The notes: generated by a model not told the origin, from the letters alone. A DNA stretch of 64,000 bases from Roseovarius sp. THAF27 (GCF_009363655.1 NZ_CP045393.1:1612001-1676000); one strand, 5' to 3'; shown: positions 51,481-61,338, counted from the first letter of the stretch. Translations and numbers: made by a program.

Positions 51481-52191
51481 GTAGTTCAGCACGTACTTGT
51501 TGCCTTCGCCATCACGCACCGGCAGCAAAAGCCGCTTGTAGGTGAAGCGCAGCGGAAAGCTGTGGCCGGGCAGCATGACGTCGATTTCCTCGATCGTCAG
51601 CTTGGGTTCGCCGCGCGTGGCCTCGACATGGGCCAGCCGGACGCTTTCGCACAGCTTGTCATCGAAGGTGGTGAAGAGATAGCGCAGGTGCTCGGCCGTC
51701 TGGATGCCGAAGCTTTGCGCGGCAAGGCTCTGGTGGCCGATCTTGTAGGGTTCGGGCAGGCGCGAGTGCTCGTCCGGCGCAAGGTAGAGATCGACATGTT
51801 CGCTGAGCGTGTCGAAATTGGTCAGAACGCCCCCCTGCTGGTGCCACCAGGTCAGCACGTCGTCCAGAAGGGGGCGGGCGCCGCGTTGCGACAGCTTGCG
51901 ATGCGCCTCGCGGGTGACGGAGGTCAGGATCCGCTCGGCCTGGGCCGTGACGATGCGGTTGTCGATCTCGCCGCCGGCCAGGGTGATCTGGTCGTTGAGA
52001 CCGGCGATCTGGTTCGGCGTGATGCCGAGGGCGGAGCAGATCTTGACCACGCTGGAATAGCCCGGGTCACTTTTCGAGGACAGGAGGTTGGAAATATAAC
52101 GCTCGCCCTGTCCGATCTCGAGAGACAGGCCTTTGTAATCGTAGGACGAGCCCTTGATGTAGGTCTTCAGGCGATCATGGAAATCCAGCAC
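51463..52191 (-). CDS. XRE-type helix-turn-helix regulator with sensor domain
   Basis: A 242-aa protein. N-terminal HTH (YKGLSLEIGQGERYISNLLSSKSDPGYSSVVKICSALGI, residues 15-60) and a C-terminal alpha/beta region (DVLTWWHQQGGVLTNFDTLSEHVDLYLAPDE) that looks PAS-like. It converges on the GNAT-like gene with an 18-bp overlap of coding ends, so the two transcripts would form a duplex. Targets unknown. Confidence 0.75.
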   Translation of the reverse strand: MLDFHDRLKTYIKGSSYDYKGLSLEIGQGERYISNLLSSKSDPGYSSVVKICSALGITPNQIAGLNDQITLAGGEIDNRIVTAQAERILTSVTREAHRKLSQRGARPLLDDVLTWWHQQGGVLTNFDTLSEHVDLYLAPDEHSRLPEPYKIGHQSLAAQSFGIQTAEHLRYLFTTFDDKLCESVRLAHVEATRGEPKLTIEEIDVMLPGHSFPLRFTYKRLLLPVRDGEGNKYVLNYSQALE

Positions 52192-52425
52192 GAGATACCA
52201 ATCCTGTTTTACGGATCACGAGTCATTTATAAGAGGTCTATTGCAGTAACGTCAAATAGCGATTGACACTTCGCCAGTAAAGTATTTAGCCCCAACGCTT
52301 GGCACCTGTGCACCTGAATCCAAAGAAAAACACTGTTTCCGAAGACTGACGCAACGTCACGAAACGCTTGAAAACCTGCGTCGGAGCGGGTGTGGAAAAA
52401 CCTGTCGATTTGACGCGGTGAACGC
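52192..52425. other. AT-richer intergenic stretch upstream of tRNA-Asp
   Basis: About 230 bp, clearly AT-richer than the flanks. It contains the promoter region of the XRE regulator (minus strand). I see no protein-coding frame with a ribosome-binding site and no tRNA-like fold in it. Confidence 0.5.
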
Positions 52426-52454
52426 TTGACGGGACGGGCCGCGCCGCCTAAACA
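52426..52454 (+). promoter_or_regulatory. Promoter of the tRNA-Asp pair
   Basis: TTGACG (52426-52431), 17-bp spacer, TAAACA (52449-52454), 39 bp before the first tRNA. A GC-rich discriminator follows, typical of stringently controlled tRNA promoters. Confidence 0.65.
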
Positions 52455-52493
52455 CCCTCTCACGCTCGGGGCATGGCTTCGGGTTTGCAGCGG

Positions 52494-52570
52494 GCGGTTG
52501 TAGCTCAGTTGGTTAGAGTACCGGCCTGTCACGCCGGGGGTCGCGGGTTCGAGCCCCGTCAACCGCGCCA
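52494..52570 (+). tRNA. tRNA-Asp(GUC), copy 1
   Basis: 77 nt with encoded CCA. Acceptor GCGGTTG pairs with CAACCGC, discriminator G; anticodon stem CCGGC/GCCGG with loop CTGTCAC, so the anticodon is GTC. Aspartate tRNA is a substrate for the queuosine pathway enzyme encoded by tgt. Confidence 0.96.
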
Positions 52571-52596
52571 CCGCTGCAAAACATTACGACCTTCGC

Positions 52597-52673
52597 GCGG
52601 TTGTAGCTCAGTTGGTTAGAGTACCGGCCTGTCACGCCGGGGGTCGCGGGTTCGAGCCCCGTCAACCGCGCCA
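52597..52673 (+). tRNA. tRNA-Asp(GUC), copy 2
   Basis: Identical in sequence to copy 1, 26 bp downstream, and probably on the same transcript because the spacer has no promoter-like pair. Such tandem identical tRNA-Asp genes are common where codon demand is high. Confidence 0.96.
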
Positions 52674-52688
52674 CGTCATCCCCTACAT

Positions 52689-53555
52689 TCAGTCGAAGAA
52701 CCGGCGCAGCGCCGCGATGGTCGCCTCGGGCGCCGTGTCGATGAAGAAATGGCCGCCTTCGACCGTACCGGAGCGCATGTCGGCGCATTTCGGCTCCCAC
52801 GTGGCCGGCACGTCATAGTGGCGGGCCATCGCCCCGTCGCGACCGTAGAGGATCAGCGTGGGGCAGGCGATGCGGGCGTCGAGATCGGCGGCATCGTCGG
52901 TGACGTCATGGGCAATGGCGGCGCGGTAATCGTTGCACATGCCGCGAATGGTGTCGCGGTTGCGCCAGCTGCGCTGGTAGGTGGCCAGTTGATCCGGGGC
53001 GAAATCATCGAGGGCGGCGGAGCCCCAGCCGGTGAGGCAGGACTGGTAATAGGCGTCCGGGTCGGCAGCGATCATGTCCTCGATCAGGGCGCCGGGCTGG
53101 GCAAGGAAGAACCAGTGGTAATAGGTCTGCGCCACGTCCATCCGCAATTCGGTCAGAAGGGTGTGCGTGGGGACGATATCCATCAGGCATAGCGAGGTCA
53201 CGGCGTCGGGCGCGTCGAGCGCGAGCCGGTGCGCCACGCGCGCCCCGCGATCATGGCCTGCGACGGCGAAGCGGTCGTGGCCAAGGTGGGACATCAGCGC
53301 CAGTTGGTCGCGGGCCATTTCGCGAAAGCTGTAGGCGGCGACATCCCGGGGTTTTCCGCTGTCGCCATAGCCGCGCAGGTCGGGGCAGACCACGGTGTGC
53401 GTCTCGGCCAGTGCCGGGGCCACGTGGGCCCAGAGCGCGCGGGTCTGCGGGAAACCGTGCAAGAGCAGCAGCGGCGGGCCGGAGCCGCCGATGCTGTAGG
53501 CGATCCGGGTGCCGTTGAGTTGCGCGGTCGCGTGGCGAAAGCCGGGGATGGGCAC
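52689..53555 (-). CDS. Alpha/beta hydrolase, haloacetate (fluoroacetate) dehalogenase-like
   Basis: A 288-aa protein carrying what look like all catalytic positions of the fluoroacetate dehalogenase FAcD: nucleophile D102 with R103 and R106 (GHDRGARVAHR), acid D126 (MDIVP), H147 and W148 in the halide pocket (YYHWFF), Y210 (NDYRA) and H269 (EGGHFF). FAcD of Rhodopseudomonas palustris has D110, R111, R114, D134, H155, W156, Y219 and H280. That spacing is nearly constant, so C-halogen hydrolysis is a strong candidate; related epoxide hydrolases lack the Arg pair. Confidence 0.82.
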   Translation of the reverse strand: MPIPGFRHATAQLNGTRIAYSIGGSGPPLLLLHGFPQTRALWAHVAPALAETHTVVCPDLRGYGDSGKPRDVAAYSFREMARDQLALMSHLGHDRFAVAGHDRGARVAHRLALDAPDAVTSLCLMDIVPTHTLLTELRMDVAQTYYHWFFLAQPGALIEDMIAADPDAYYQSCLTGWGSAALDDFAPDQLATYQRSWRNRDTIRGMCNDYRAAIAHDVTDDAADLDARIACPTLILYGRDGAMARHYDVPATWEPKCADMRSGTVEGGHFFIDTAPEATIAALRRFFD

Positions 53556-53558
53556 GGG

Positions 53559-54947
53559 TTAGCGCGACAGCCGGTCGAGCACGCGCGCCCAGCTGCGGGT
53601 GCCCTTGTGAAAGCTCTCGACGTTGTATTTCTCGTTGGGCGAATGGATCGCGTCGTCTTCCTGGGCAAAGCCGATCAGCATGGAATCGAGCGACAGGATT
53701 TCCTTGAAGAAGCCGGCGATGGGGATCGAGCCGCCCATCGCATTAAAGACCGCCTCGCGGTTCCATTCATCGGACAACGCCTGGCGGGCGGCCTCGAATT
53801 CGGGGCGGTCGATGTTCATCTTCGCCGCCGGCGAGCCGTCGAGATCGTCGTTCCAGGTGACGCGGGCGTCGGGCGACAGGCGGTCCTCGACATGCTTGCG
53901 AATGTTCTCGCGCAGGGCGTCGGGGTCCATGTCATCGACCAGCCGGCAGGTCAGCTTGCAATGCGCCTCGGCGGGGATCACCGTCTTGGTGCCAGCGCCC
54001 TGGTAGCCGCCCCAGAGACCGTTGATTTCCAGCGTGGGCCGAGCCCATTGCTGGACGAGCGTGCTGTAGCCTTCCTCGCCATGCGCCTGGGTGAAGCCGA
54101 CCGAGGACAGGTATTCCTTTTCGTCGAAGCCGCAGCTTTCCCATTGGCGCAGAAGCTCGGCGGGAACCTCTTGCACGCCGTCGTAGAAGCCGTCGACGGC
54201 AACGCGCCCGGTGTCGTCGTGGAACGAGGCGATGAGGCGCGAGATTTCCCGCAGCGGATTCAGGGCCGGGCCGCCGTAATGCCCCGAGTGCAGGTCGATG
54301 CGGGGGCCGTGGATGGTGAATTCGTCCTTCATCATGCCGCGCAGCTGTGACGCGATGGAGGGCACGCCGGGGGCGACCATCGAGGTATCGCAGATCAGCG
54401 CGAGATCGGCCTGAAGCTCTTGGGCGTTTTCCTTCATGAAGGGGATGAGAGAGGGCGAGCCCGATTCCTCTTCGCCCTCGAAGAAGAAGGTGATGCGGCA
54501 GGGCATTTCGCCGGTGACGTGTTTATAGGCGCGGCAGGCCTCAACGAAGGTCATGAGCTGGCCCTTGTCGTCCGAGGCGCCGCGGCCGCGGATGACCTTG
54601 CCTGCGTCGGTGTCCTGGATCTGCGGATCGAAGGGGTCGGTCTTCCACAGCTCAAGCGGGTCGACGGGTTGGACGTCGTAATGGCCATAGAACAGGAGGT
54701 GCGGGCCGGTGCCGCCCTTGGGTCCGTCGGCGTGGCCCACCACCATGGGGTGGCCGGTGGTGGGGCGCTTCTCGGCCTTGATGCCCAGGCTTTGCAGGTC
54801 GGCGACCAGCCAGTCGGCGGCGTCCTCGGTGGGCTGCTTGAAGGCCGGATCGGTGGAAATGGAAGGGATGCGCAGGAGATCCGTCAGGCGGTCCATCGCG
54901 TCGGGCAACTGGTCGTCGATACGGGTGAGGATGGCGTCGAGGGACAT
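53559..54947 (-). CDS. M20 family metallopeptidase (dipeptidase)
   Basis: A 462-aa di-zinc peptidase: LLFYGHYDVQPVDPLELWKTDPF (His and catalytic Asp), RGASDDKGQ (bridging Asp), FFFEGEEESGSPSL (catalytic Glu), DTSMVAPGVPS and the late His near DDAIHSPNEKYN. The long form with the inserted dimerisation domain fits carnosinase/CNDP-like dipeptidases. It follows the dehalogenase-like gene's reverse order with only a 3-bp gap, so both are in one operon with this gene first. The tight coupling to the hydrolase is the main functional hint. Confidence 0.9.
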   Translation of the reverse strand: MSLDAILTRIDDQLPDAMDRLTDLLRIPSISTDPAFKQPTEDAADWLVADLQSLGIKAEKRPTTGHPMVVGHADGPKGGTGPHLLFYGHYDVQPVDPLELWKTDPFDPQIQDTDAGKVIRGRGASDDKGQLMTFVEACRAYKHVTGEMPCRITFFFEGEEESGSPSLIPFMKENAQELQADLALICDTSMVAPGVPSIASQLRGMMKDEFTIHGPRIDLHSGHYGGPALNPLREISRLIASFHDDTGRVAVDGFYDGVQEVPAELLRQWESCGFDEKEYLSSVGFTQAHGEEGYSTLVQQWARPTLEINGLWGGYQGAGTKTVIPAEAHCKLTCRLVDDMDPDALRENIRKHVEDRLSPDARVTWNDDLDGSPAAKMNIDRPEFEAARQALSDEWNREAVFNAMGGSIPIAGFFKEILSLDSMLIGFAQEDDAIHSPNEKYNVESFHKGTRSWARVLDRLSR

Positions 54948-55197
54948 GCGCGAACTCCGGTCTGAAGGAAATGTTGGCCGGACCCTACCACCGCGCGCCG
55001 GACTGTCCAGCGGGATCGGGGCGCGAGCCCCTTGCGCCTGCGACCAAAGGAGGGGCCGGGCGCGGTTGTCACGGGGGCAGGGGCGTGGCAATTTGTAACC
55101 TGTTGCGCGCCAAGCCTTAAAACTATATCCGGCGCAACAAGGGCGAAGCTGGCCGCCTCCGCGCCGCGCCTCGTCAGACTGCCAGGAGGAGATCCGC

Positions 55198-56421
55198 GTG
55201 GATTACACTGCCAAGCTCGATATCGCCTTGAACCGACTTCACGAGGAAGGGCGGTACCGCACCTTCATCGATATCGAGCGGACGAATGGCCAGTACCCGC
55301 ACGCGACTTGGAAGCGGCCCGACGGGGGCGAGCAGCCGATCACCGTCTGGTGCGGCAACGACTATCTCGGGATGGGGCAGCACCCTGTCGTCCTGGCGGC
55401 GATGCACGAGGCGCTCGATGCCACCGGCGCAGGGTCGGGCGGCACGCGCAACATCTCGGGCACGACGGTCTATCACAAGCGGCTGGAGGCCGAACTGGCG
55501 GACCTGCACGGCAAGGAAGCGGCGCTGCTGTTCACCTCGGCCTATATCGCCAACGATGCCACGCTATCGACGCTGCCGAAGCTGTTTCCCGGGCTGATCA
55601 TCTATTCGGACTCGCTGAACCACGCCTCGATGATCGAGGGCATTCGCCGCAACGGCGGGTCCAAGCGGATTTTCCGGCACAACGACCTGGACCATCTGCG
55701 CGAGATGATGGCGGCGGACGATCCCGCGGCGCCGAAGCTGATCGCCTTCGAATCGATCTATTCGATGGATGGCGATTTCGGCCCGATCGAGGCGGTCTGC
55801 GACATTGCGGACGAGTTCGGCGCGCTGACCTACCTGGACGAGGTGCACGCGGTGGGCATGTACGGACCCCGCGGCGGCGGCGTGGCCGAACGCGACCGGC
55901 TGACCCACCGGATCGACATCATCAACGGCACGCTGGCCAAGGCGTTCGGCGTGATGGGCGGCTATATCGCCGCGAGCGAGAAAATGTGCGATGCGGTAAG
56001 GTCTTATGCGCCGGGCTTCATCTTTACCACGTCGCTGCCGCCGGCCGTCGCCGCCGGTGCGGCCGCGTCGGTTGCGCATCTCAAGCACGATCAGGACCTG
56101 CGCGACCGGCACCAGACCCAGGCCGGTATCCTGAAGCTGCGGTTGAAGGGGCTGGGCCTGCCGATCATCGACCACGGCACGCATATCGTGCCGGTGATCG
56201 TGGGCGATCCGGTGCACACCAAGAAACTGTCGGACATGCTGCTGGAGCGCTACGGCATCTACGTGCAGCCGATCAATTTCCCGACCGTGCCGCGCGGCAC
56301 CGAGCGGCTGCGCTTTACCCCCTCGCCGGTGCATGGCCCGCGCGAGATGGACCATCTGGTTAACGCGATGGATGAACTCTGGAGTCATTGCGCGCTGAAT
56401 CGTGCCGAACTGTCAGCATAA
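55198..56421 (+). CDS. hemA: 5-aminolevulinate synthase
   Basis: Condenses glycine and succinyl-CoA to 5-aminolevulinate, first step of the Shemin heme pathway in alphaproteobacteria. The 407-aa PLP enzyme has [29 protein letters not shown], the PLP Asp in [17 protein letters not shown], and the Schiff-base lysine in [16 protein letters not shown] start with a perfect AGGAGG eight bases upstream. A second copy (hemT) occurs in relatives; only this one is visible. Monocistronic. Confidence 0.96.
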   Translation: MDYTAKLDIALNRLHEEGRYRTFIDIERTNGQYPHATWKRPDGGEQPITVWCGNDYLGMGQHPVVLAAMHEALDATGAGSGGTRNISGTTVYHKRLEAELADLHGKEAALLFTSAYIANDATLSTLPKLFPGLIIYSDSLNHASMIEGIRRNGGSKRIFRHNDLDHLREMMAADDPAAPKLIAFESIYSMDGDFGPIEAVCDIADEFGALTYLDEVHAVGMYGPRGGGVAERDRLTHRIDIINGTLAKAFGVMGGYIAASEKMCDAVRSYAPGFIFTTSLPPAVAAGAAASVAHLKHDQDLRDRHQTQAGILKLRLKGLGLPIIDHGTHIVPVIVGDPVHTKKLSDMLLERYGIYVQPINFPTVPRGTERLRFTPSPVHGPREMDHLVNAMDELWSHCALNRAELSA

Positions 56422-56560
56422 TTTCGTCACAGGTGCATTGTTTCTTGCGCTATGCTAAGAGTGCATAAAGAAAAAGGGCATCGCGCGAATCGGACAGACC
56501 CGGATGAAGGGTTTCGCGCGGCGGGATAAACGCAGGCACGAAGTTAGAGGGCAGAACCTG

Positions 56561-57853
56561 ATGATAGGGTTCCGATCCAAGCGATATACTGGGGAACCGG
56601 ACGTCGAGCCGCGTGGTTTCGACGCGTTTGAGTTGCGCTTGGGCGACCTTATGCGCGGTGAGCGAGCGACTTTGGGCAAATCCCTTCTGGATGTTGAACG
56701 CGAGCTTCGCATCAAGGCCTCCTACATCGCCGCCATCGAGAATTGCGATCCCGATGCGTTCGACACGCCGGGCTTCATCCCCGGCTATGTGCGGTCCTAC
56801 GCGCGCTATCTGAACATGGATCCCGACCGGGCCTTTGCCGGCTTCTGCGCGGAAAGCGGGTTCTCCATCGCGCATGGCATGTCGGCCGAGGCCAGCAGTA
56901 TCCGCCGCCCCGACGCGATGCCGATGCGGCGCAAGGCCCGCAGCGAAGATCCCATCGCCTTGCCGAAGACACCGTTCGTGCCGGCCACTGAATCGTTTCT
57001 GGCCCGGATCGAGCCGGGCGCGATCGGGTCGGCGATGGTGCTGACATTGCTGATCGGCGGCCTGGGCTATGGCGCGTGGAGCATCCTGAACGAGGTGCAA
57101 CGCGTGCAGTTCGCCCCGGTCGAGAACACACCTGCGGTCCTGAGCGACCTCGATCCGCTGGACGGCGCCGTCGCACCGGCCCAGAGCGACGGCGAGACGC
57201 GCGAGAACGATCCCGCGACGACGGCGTCGGTGTTCGACGCCCCGCGCGACGAGCGGCTGGACCGGCTGTACCGGCCCGAGGCGCTGGATGTGCCCGTAAT
57301 GGTCGCGCGCGACGCGCCGATTTCCACGCTGAACCCTGCCGATGTGGGGGCGTTCAGCGGCACGCTGCCGGAGGCGGACCGGACCTCGCCCGATTACGCG
57401 ACGGCCACGGCCGGTGCCGCGCAGATCGCCGATGCGCCCCGGACGGGCCAGACGGGCCGGACCGGCGAAGAGCGCCAGGGGCCACAGGTTCTGGCCGAGC
57501 AGCCCGCCGGCGTGAAGATGGTGGCCGTCCGTCCCGCGTGGGTTCGGGTGCAGGCACCCGATGGCAGTGTCATCTACGAGACGATCATGAACGCGGGCGA
57601 CACCTGGGACGTGCCGGTGATGGAAGATGCGCCGACGATCCGGATCGGGGAAAGCGGCGCGATCTATTTCGCCGTGAACGGCGTGCACCATGGCCCGGCC
57701 GGGCAGCGCGGGCAGGTGACCTCTGGCCTGCCGCTGGATTCGAAGATGCTGGCCGATGCGCTGCCAGTGGCGAACCTGGACTCCGACCAGGACCTTTCGC
57801 GCTACGTGGCCGAACTCGAAGCGCGGGCCGAGACACCGCCGACACAGGACTGA
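56561..57853 (+). CDS. RodZ-like protein: helix-turn-helix plus DUF4115 domain
   Basis: A 430-aa bitopic protein. N-terminal XRE-type HTH (ELRLGDLMRGERATLGKSLLDVERELRIKASYIAAIENCDPDAFDTPGFIPGYVRSYARYL), a single transmembrane segment (IGSAMVLTLLIGGLGYGAW), an Ala/Asp-rich periplasmic linker, and a C-terminal DUF4115 beta domain (AVRPAWVRVQAPDGSVIYETIMNAGDTWDVPV). RodZ links MreB to the wall machinery. Start ATG 56561 has AGAGGG upstream. It is followed after about 100 bp by ispG, as often seen for alphaproteobacterial RodZ-like genes. Confidence 0.85.
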   Translation: MIGFRSKRYTGEPDVEPRGFDAFELRLGDLMRGERATLGKSLLDVERELRIKASYIAAIENCDPDAFDTPGFIPGYVRSYARYLNMDPDRAFAGFCAESGFSIAHGMSAEASSIRRPDAMPMRRKARSEDPIALPKTPFVPATESFLARIEPGAIGSAMVLTLLIGGLGYGAWSILNEVQRVQFAPVENTPAVLSDLDPLDGAVAPAQSDGETRENDPATTASVFDAPRDERLDRLYRPEALDVPVMVARDAPISTLNPADVGAFSGTLPEADRTSPDYATATAGAAQIADAPRTGQTGRTGEERQGPQVLAEQPAGVKMVAVRPAWVRVQAPDGSVIYETIMNAGDTWDVPVMEDAPTIRIGESGAIYFAVNGVHHGPAGQRGQVTSGLPLDSKMLADALPVANLDSDQDLSRYVAELEARAETPPTQD

Positions 57854-57959
57854 TCCGCGCCTGAAGGGCCGGACCCTTAATTCGCGATCCTTTCATTGTC
57901 ATAGCCGCGCTGCATCCTTACCTTGGACGCAGGATTGAAACTTGTCTGGACCTGTACTG

Positions 57960-59090
57960 ATGTCGCTGAACCACATCCGCCCGTGGCGTAATATCTATCG
58001 CCGGGAAAGCCGCCAGATCATGGTGGGCAACGTGCCGGTGGGCGGCGGCGCCCCGATCAGCGTGCAGACCATGACCAACACGGCGACGACCGACGTCAAG
58101 GGCACGGTCGCGCAGGTGCAGGCCGCCGCCGATGCGGGGGCGGATATCGTGCGGGTCTCGGTGCCGGACGAGGACAGCGCCCGCGCCCTGAAGGAGATCG
58201 TGCGCGAAAGCCCGGTGCCGATCGTGGCGGATATCCATTTCCACTACAAGCGCGGGATCGAGGCCGCCGAGGCGGGCGCGGCCTGCCTGCGGATCAACCC
58301 GGGCAATATCGGCAGCCAGGACCGGGTGCGCGAAGTGATCAGGGCCGCGCGCGACCACGGCTGTTCCATGCGGATCGGCGTGAATGCCGGGAGCCTGGAA
58401 AAGCACCTGCTGGACAAGTACGGCGAGCCCACGCCCGAGGCCATGGTGGAATCCGGGCTCGATCATATCAAGGTGCTGGAAGACAACGACTTTCACGAGT
58501 TCAAGATCAGCTGCAAGGCGTCCGACGTGTTCATGGCCGCCGCAGCCTACCAGGCCCTGGCCGAAGCAACGGACGCACCCATACACCTTGGCATCACCGA
58601 GGCGGGCGGGCTGACCTCGGGCACGATCAAGAGCGCCATCGGGTTGGGCAACCTGCTGTGGATGGGGATCGGCGACACGATCCGCGTCAGCCTGTCCGCC
58701 GACCCGGTCGAAGAGATCAAGGTCGGCTACGAGATCCTGAAATCGCTGGGCCTGCGCCACCGGGGCGTGAACATCATTTCCTGCCCCAGCTGCGCGCGGC
58801 AGGGATTCGACGTGATCAAGACGGTCGAGGCGCTGGAGGAACGGCTGGAGCATATCAAGACGCCGATGAGCCTGAGCATCATCGGATGCGTGGTCAACGG
58901 GCCGGGCGAGGCACTGATGACCGACGTGGGCTTTACCGGCGGCGGCGCGGGCAGCGGCATGGTCTATCTTGCCGGCAAGGCCAGCCACAAGATGTCGAAC
59001 GATCAGATGATCGAGCACATCGTCGAGGAGGTCGAGAAAAAGGCCGCCGAGATCGAGGCGGCCGGGGAGGGAGCGCAAGCCGCGGAATGA
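57960..59090 (+). CDS. ispG: 4-hydroxy-3-methylbut-2-enyl diphosphate synthase
   Basis: Penultimate step of the MEP isoprenoid pathway; a [4Fe-4S] enzyme using flavodoxin or ferredoxin. The 376-aa protein has the TIM-barrel N-half ([29 protein letters not shown]) and the C-terminal cluster cysteines in [14 protein letters not shown] and [11 protein letters not shown]. Start: ATG 57960 ([14 protein letters not shown]) follows family convention, but AGGA lies six to seven bases before the TTG at 57942, which would add MSGPVL. The two options cannot be separated here. Confidence 0.95.
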   Translation: MSLNHIRPWRNIYRRESRQIMVGNVPVGGGAPISVQTMTNTATTDVKGTVAQVQAAADAGADIVRVSVPDEDSARALKEIVRESPVPIVADIHFHYKRGIEAAEAGAACLRINPGNIGSQDRVREVIRAARDHGCSMRIGVNAGSLEKHLLDKYGEPTPEAMVESGLDHIKVLEDNDFHEFKISCKASDVFMAAAAYQALAEATDAPIHLGITEAGGLTSGTIKSAIGLGNLLWMGIGDTIRVSLSADPVEEIKVGYEILKSLGLRHRGVNIISCPSCARQGFDVIKTVEALEERLEHIKTPMSLSIIGCVVNGPGEALMTDVGFTGGGAGSGMVYLAGKASHKMSNDQMIEHIVEEVEKKAAEIEAAGEGAQAAE

Positions 59091-59193
59091 TGTCCGGTCA
59101 ATGGCTTGCGCGGTGATCTTCGCGCGTATCATATGCGCGTTTCACTGCGTTTCGCGATATTCCGTGAGGCTGGTTGGCCCGGAAACGCCCTGA

Positions 59194-59946
59194 TCAACCT
59201 TCGTTGCGGATCTCGTCGGCGATCATTTCCATTTCTTCCTGCGGGACGTAGCCGCGCAGCATCTGATTTTCCATCACGAAGGAGGGCGTGCCCGAGATCT
59301 GAAGGGCGCGGCCGAGCGCGTGGTTTTCCTCGATCACGGTGGTGACCTCTTCGCTGCCCATCGCGGCGATGATGTCGTCCACGGGCAGGTCCAGCGGTTC
59401 GGCCATCCGGCGCAGCGCCGGTTCGGTGATGTCGCCGGAATAGGCCATGAGAGCCTCGCTGACGGCATGGTAGGCGTCGTCGCCGGCGACTTGCTGCGTG
59501 GCGATGGCAAAGCGCGACGCGGTGACCGATTGCTCGCCCAGGATCGGGAATTCCTTGACGATGAAGCGGATGTTGCCGTCTTCCTTCAGCAGGTTCGTCA
59601 CCTCGGGATGGGCGCGTTTGCAGTAGCCGCAGCGATAATCGAGGAATTCGACCAGGGTGATGTCGCCGTCGGGATTGCCGCCGACCCAGGAATGGCCGTC
59701 ATCGAAGAGCGCGTCTGCATTGGCGGCCACGAGATCCTTGTCGCTCTGCGCCTGGGCGTCGGCCTCGCGCTGTTCCAGCACGGCGACGGCTTCCATGATG
59801 ACCTCCGGGTTCTCCATCAGGTAGGCGCGGACCTCGTCACGGAAGGCGGCGCGTTCGGCATCGGTCATGGCATCGAGGTCGAGCGCCTGTGCGGGCAGGG
59901 CAAGGCCCAGGGCGAGGGCGGTCGCGGTAACGAGGGGACGGGTCAT
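59194..59946 (-). CDS. DsbA-family thiol-disulfide oxidoreductase (ScsC-like)
   Basis: A 250-aa exported protein. Signal peptide (LVTATALALGLALPAQA), an N-terminal helical segment (DAERAAFRDEVRAYLMENPEVIMEAVAVLEQ), then the thioredoxin fold with the active site DYRCGYCKRAHPE (CGYC) and cis-Pro loop SGTPSFVM. The N-terminal helices resemble the oligomerisation segment of ScsC/BdbD-like proteins. It probably oxidises or isomerises disulfides in the periplasm. Monocistronic. Confidence 0.9.
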   Translation of the reverse strand: MTRPLVTATALALGLALPAQALDLDAMTDAERAAFRDEVRAYLMENPEVIMEAVAVLEQREADAQAQSDKDLVAANADALFDDGHSWVGGNPDGDITLVEFLDYRCGYCKRAHPEVTNLLKEDGNIRFIVKEFPILGEQSVTASRFAIATQQVAGDDAYHAVSEALMAYSGDITEPALRRMAEPLDLPVDDIIAAMGSEEVTTVIEENHALGRALQISGTPSFVMENQMLRGYVPQEEMEMIADEIRNEG

Positions 59947-60084
59947 CCGGGCTCTCCTTTGCGGATTACGTGGCGTGTTTGGGGCTTCGCGTGGATGGCG
60001 TCAAGCCGTGGCGGGCCAGGTGCATTGACGTGCGTCCGTTTTCCCTGTGAAACCCGGGTGTGGCGGCAATGTAGGGATATAAGG

Positions 60085-61227
60085 ATGCGAAACTCAACCC
60101 GTTCGGAGGTCGATCCCTTTATCGTGATGGACGTGATGGAAGCCGCGCGGCGCGCCGAGGCGGACGGCCGGCACATCATCCACATGGAGGTGGGTCAGCC
60201 GGGCACCCCCGCGCCCGAGGGCGCAAGGGCGGCGCTGGCGCGGGCCATGCAGGACGATCCGATGGGCTATACCGTGGCGCTGGGGCTGCCGGCTCTGCGC
60301 GCGCGGATCGCGCGGCTGTATGGCGAGTGGTACGGCATCGACCTGTCGCCGGAGCGGGTGGTGATCACGCCGGGCTCGTCCGGGGCGTTCATCCTGGCCT
60401 TCACGGCGCTTTTCGATACCGGGGCGCGCGTCGGCATCGGCGCGCCGGGCTATCCCAGTTATCGCCAGATCCTGAAGGCGCTGGACCTCTGCCCGGTGGA
60501 CATCGAGACCACCCCCGGGCACCGCTATCAGCCCGTGCCGGGAGATGTGGCGGCGCACAAGCTGGACGGCCTGCTGGTGGCCAGCCCGGCGAACCCGACG
60601 GGGACGATGCTGGACAGGGACGCGCTGGCGGCGCTGATGGGGGCGGCGCAAGAGGCCGGTGCGGGGTTCATCAGCGACGAGATCTATCACGGCATCGAGT
60701 ATGACACCCGCGCGGTCACCGCGCTGGAGGTCAGCGACGAGGCCTACGTGATCAACTCGTTCTCCAAGTATTTCAGCATGACGGGCTGGCGCGTGGGCTG
60801 GATGGTGGCGCCCGAGACACATGTGCGCCGGATCGAGCGGCTGGCGCAGAACCTGTTCATCTGCCCGCCGCATGCCAGCCAGGTGGCGGCGCTGGCGGCG
60901 ATGGAGTGCGGGCCGGAGTTGCAGGCCAACATGGACGTCTACCGCGCCAACCGGGCGCTGATGCTGGAGGGCCTGCCGAAGGCCGGGTTCGACCGGATCG
61001 CGCCGCCCGATGGTGCGTTCTACGTCTATGCCGATGTCAGCCAGCTGACCGATGACAGCCGGGCCTTTGCCGCCGAGATCCTGGAGCGGGCCGGGGTGGC
61101 GGTGACGCCGGGGCTGGATTTCGACCCGGTGCGCGGTGGCGGCACGCTGCGGTTTTCCTATGCGAGGTCGACGGCGGATATCGAGGATGGCCTGGGGCGG
61201 CTGGCGGCCTTCATGGCGACGCGGTGA
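60085..61227 (+). CDS. Pyridoxal-phosphate aminotransferase, class I/II
   Basis: A 380-aa protein: MEVGQPGTPAPEGARAAL, LLVASPANPTGTMLD, ISDEIYHGIEYD and SFSKYFSMTGWRVGWMV (Schiff-base lysine). It matches the aspartate/alanine-like aminotransferase group. The ATG has AAGG only one base upstream, a poor ribosome-binding site. The frame stays open to 59320 but that part is antisense to the DsbA-like gene and unconserved. Substrate unresolved. It differs clearly from the aminotransferase at 762. Confidence 0.88.
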   Translation: MRNSTRSEVDPFIVMDVMEAARRAEADGRHIIHMEVGQPGTPAPEGARAALARAMQDDPMGYTVALGLPALRARIARLYGEWYGIDLSPERVVITPGSSGAFILAFTALFDTGARVGIGAPGYPSYRQILKALDLCPVDIETTPGHRYQPVPGDVAAHKLDGLLVASPANPTGTMLDRDALAALMGAAQEAGAGFISDEIYHGIEYDTRAVTALEVSDEAYVINSFSKYFSMTGWRVGWMVAPETHVRRIERLAQNLFICPPHASQVAALAAMECGPELQANMDVYRANRALMLEGLPKAGFDRIAPPDGAFYVYADVSQLTDDSRAFAAEILERAGVAVTPGLDFDPVRGGGTLRFSYARSTADIEDGLGRLAAFMATR

Positions 61228-61265
61228 TCCGGGTGTGCGCCTGCGGCGCGCAGGTTTCGGGAGAG

Positions 61266-61338
61266 GAGGGGCGCTGCCCCTCCGGCCGAAACCGGGTTTC
61301 GGCCTCCTCCCCGGGATATTTCCGGCCAGGGGAAAAGC
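61266..61338 (+). repeat. Dispersed GC-rich palindromic repeat, copy 3
   Basis: Starts GAGGGGCGCTGCCCCTC, then an extra inverted pair (GGCCGAAACC / GGTTTCGGCC), then CTCCCCGGGATATTTCC and GGCCAGGGGAAAAGC. Same family as copies at 8882 and 10213 and closest to the latter. It lies between two plus-strand genes. Confidence 0.7.

Noticed and set aside
52494..52673. Identical tRNA-Asp copies as attachment-site repeats of an integrated element
   Set aside because: Both are complete tRNA genes 26 bp apart with a shared promoter and no integrase or cargo; simple tandem duplication explains them.
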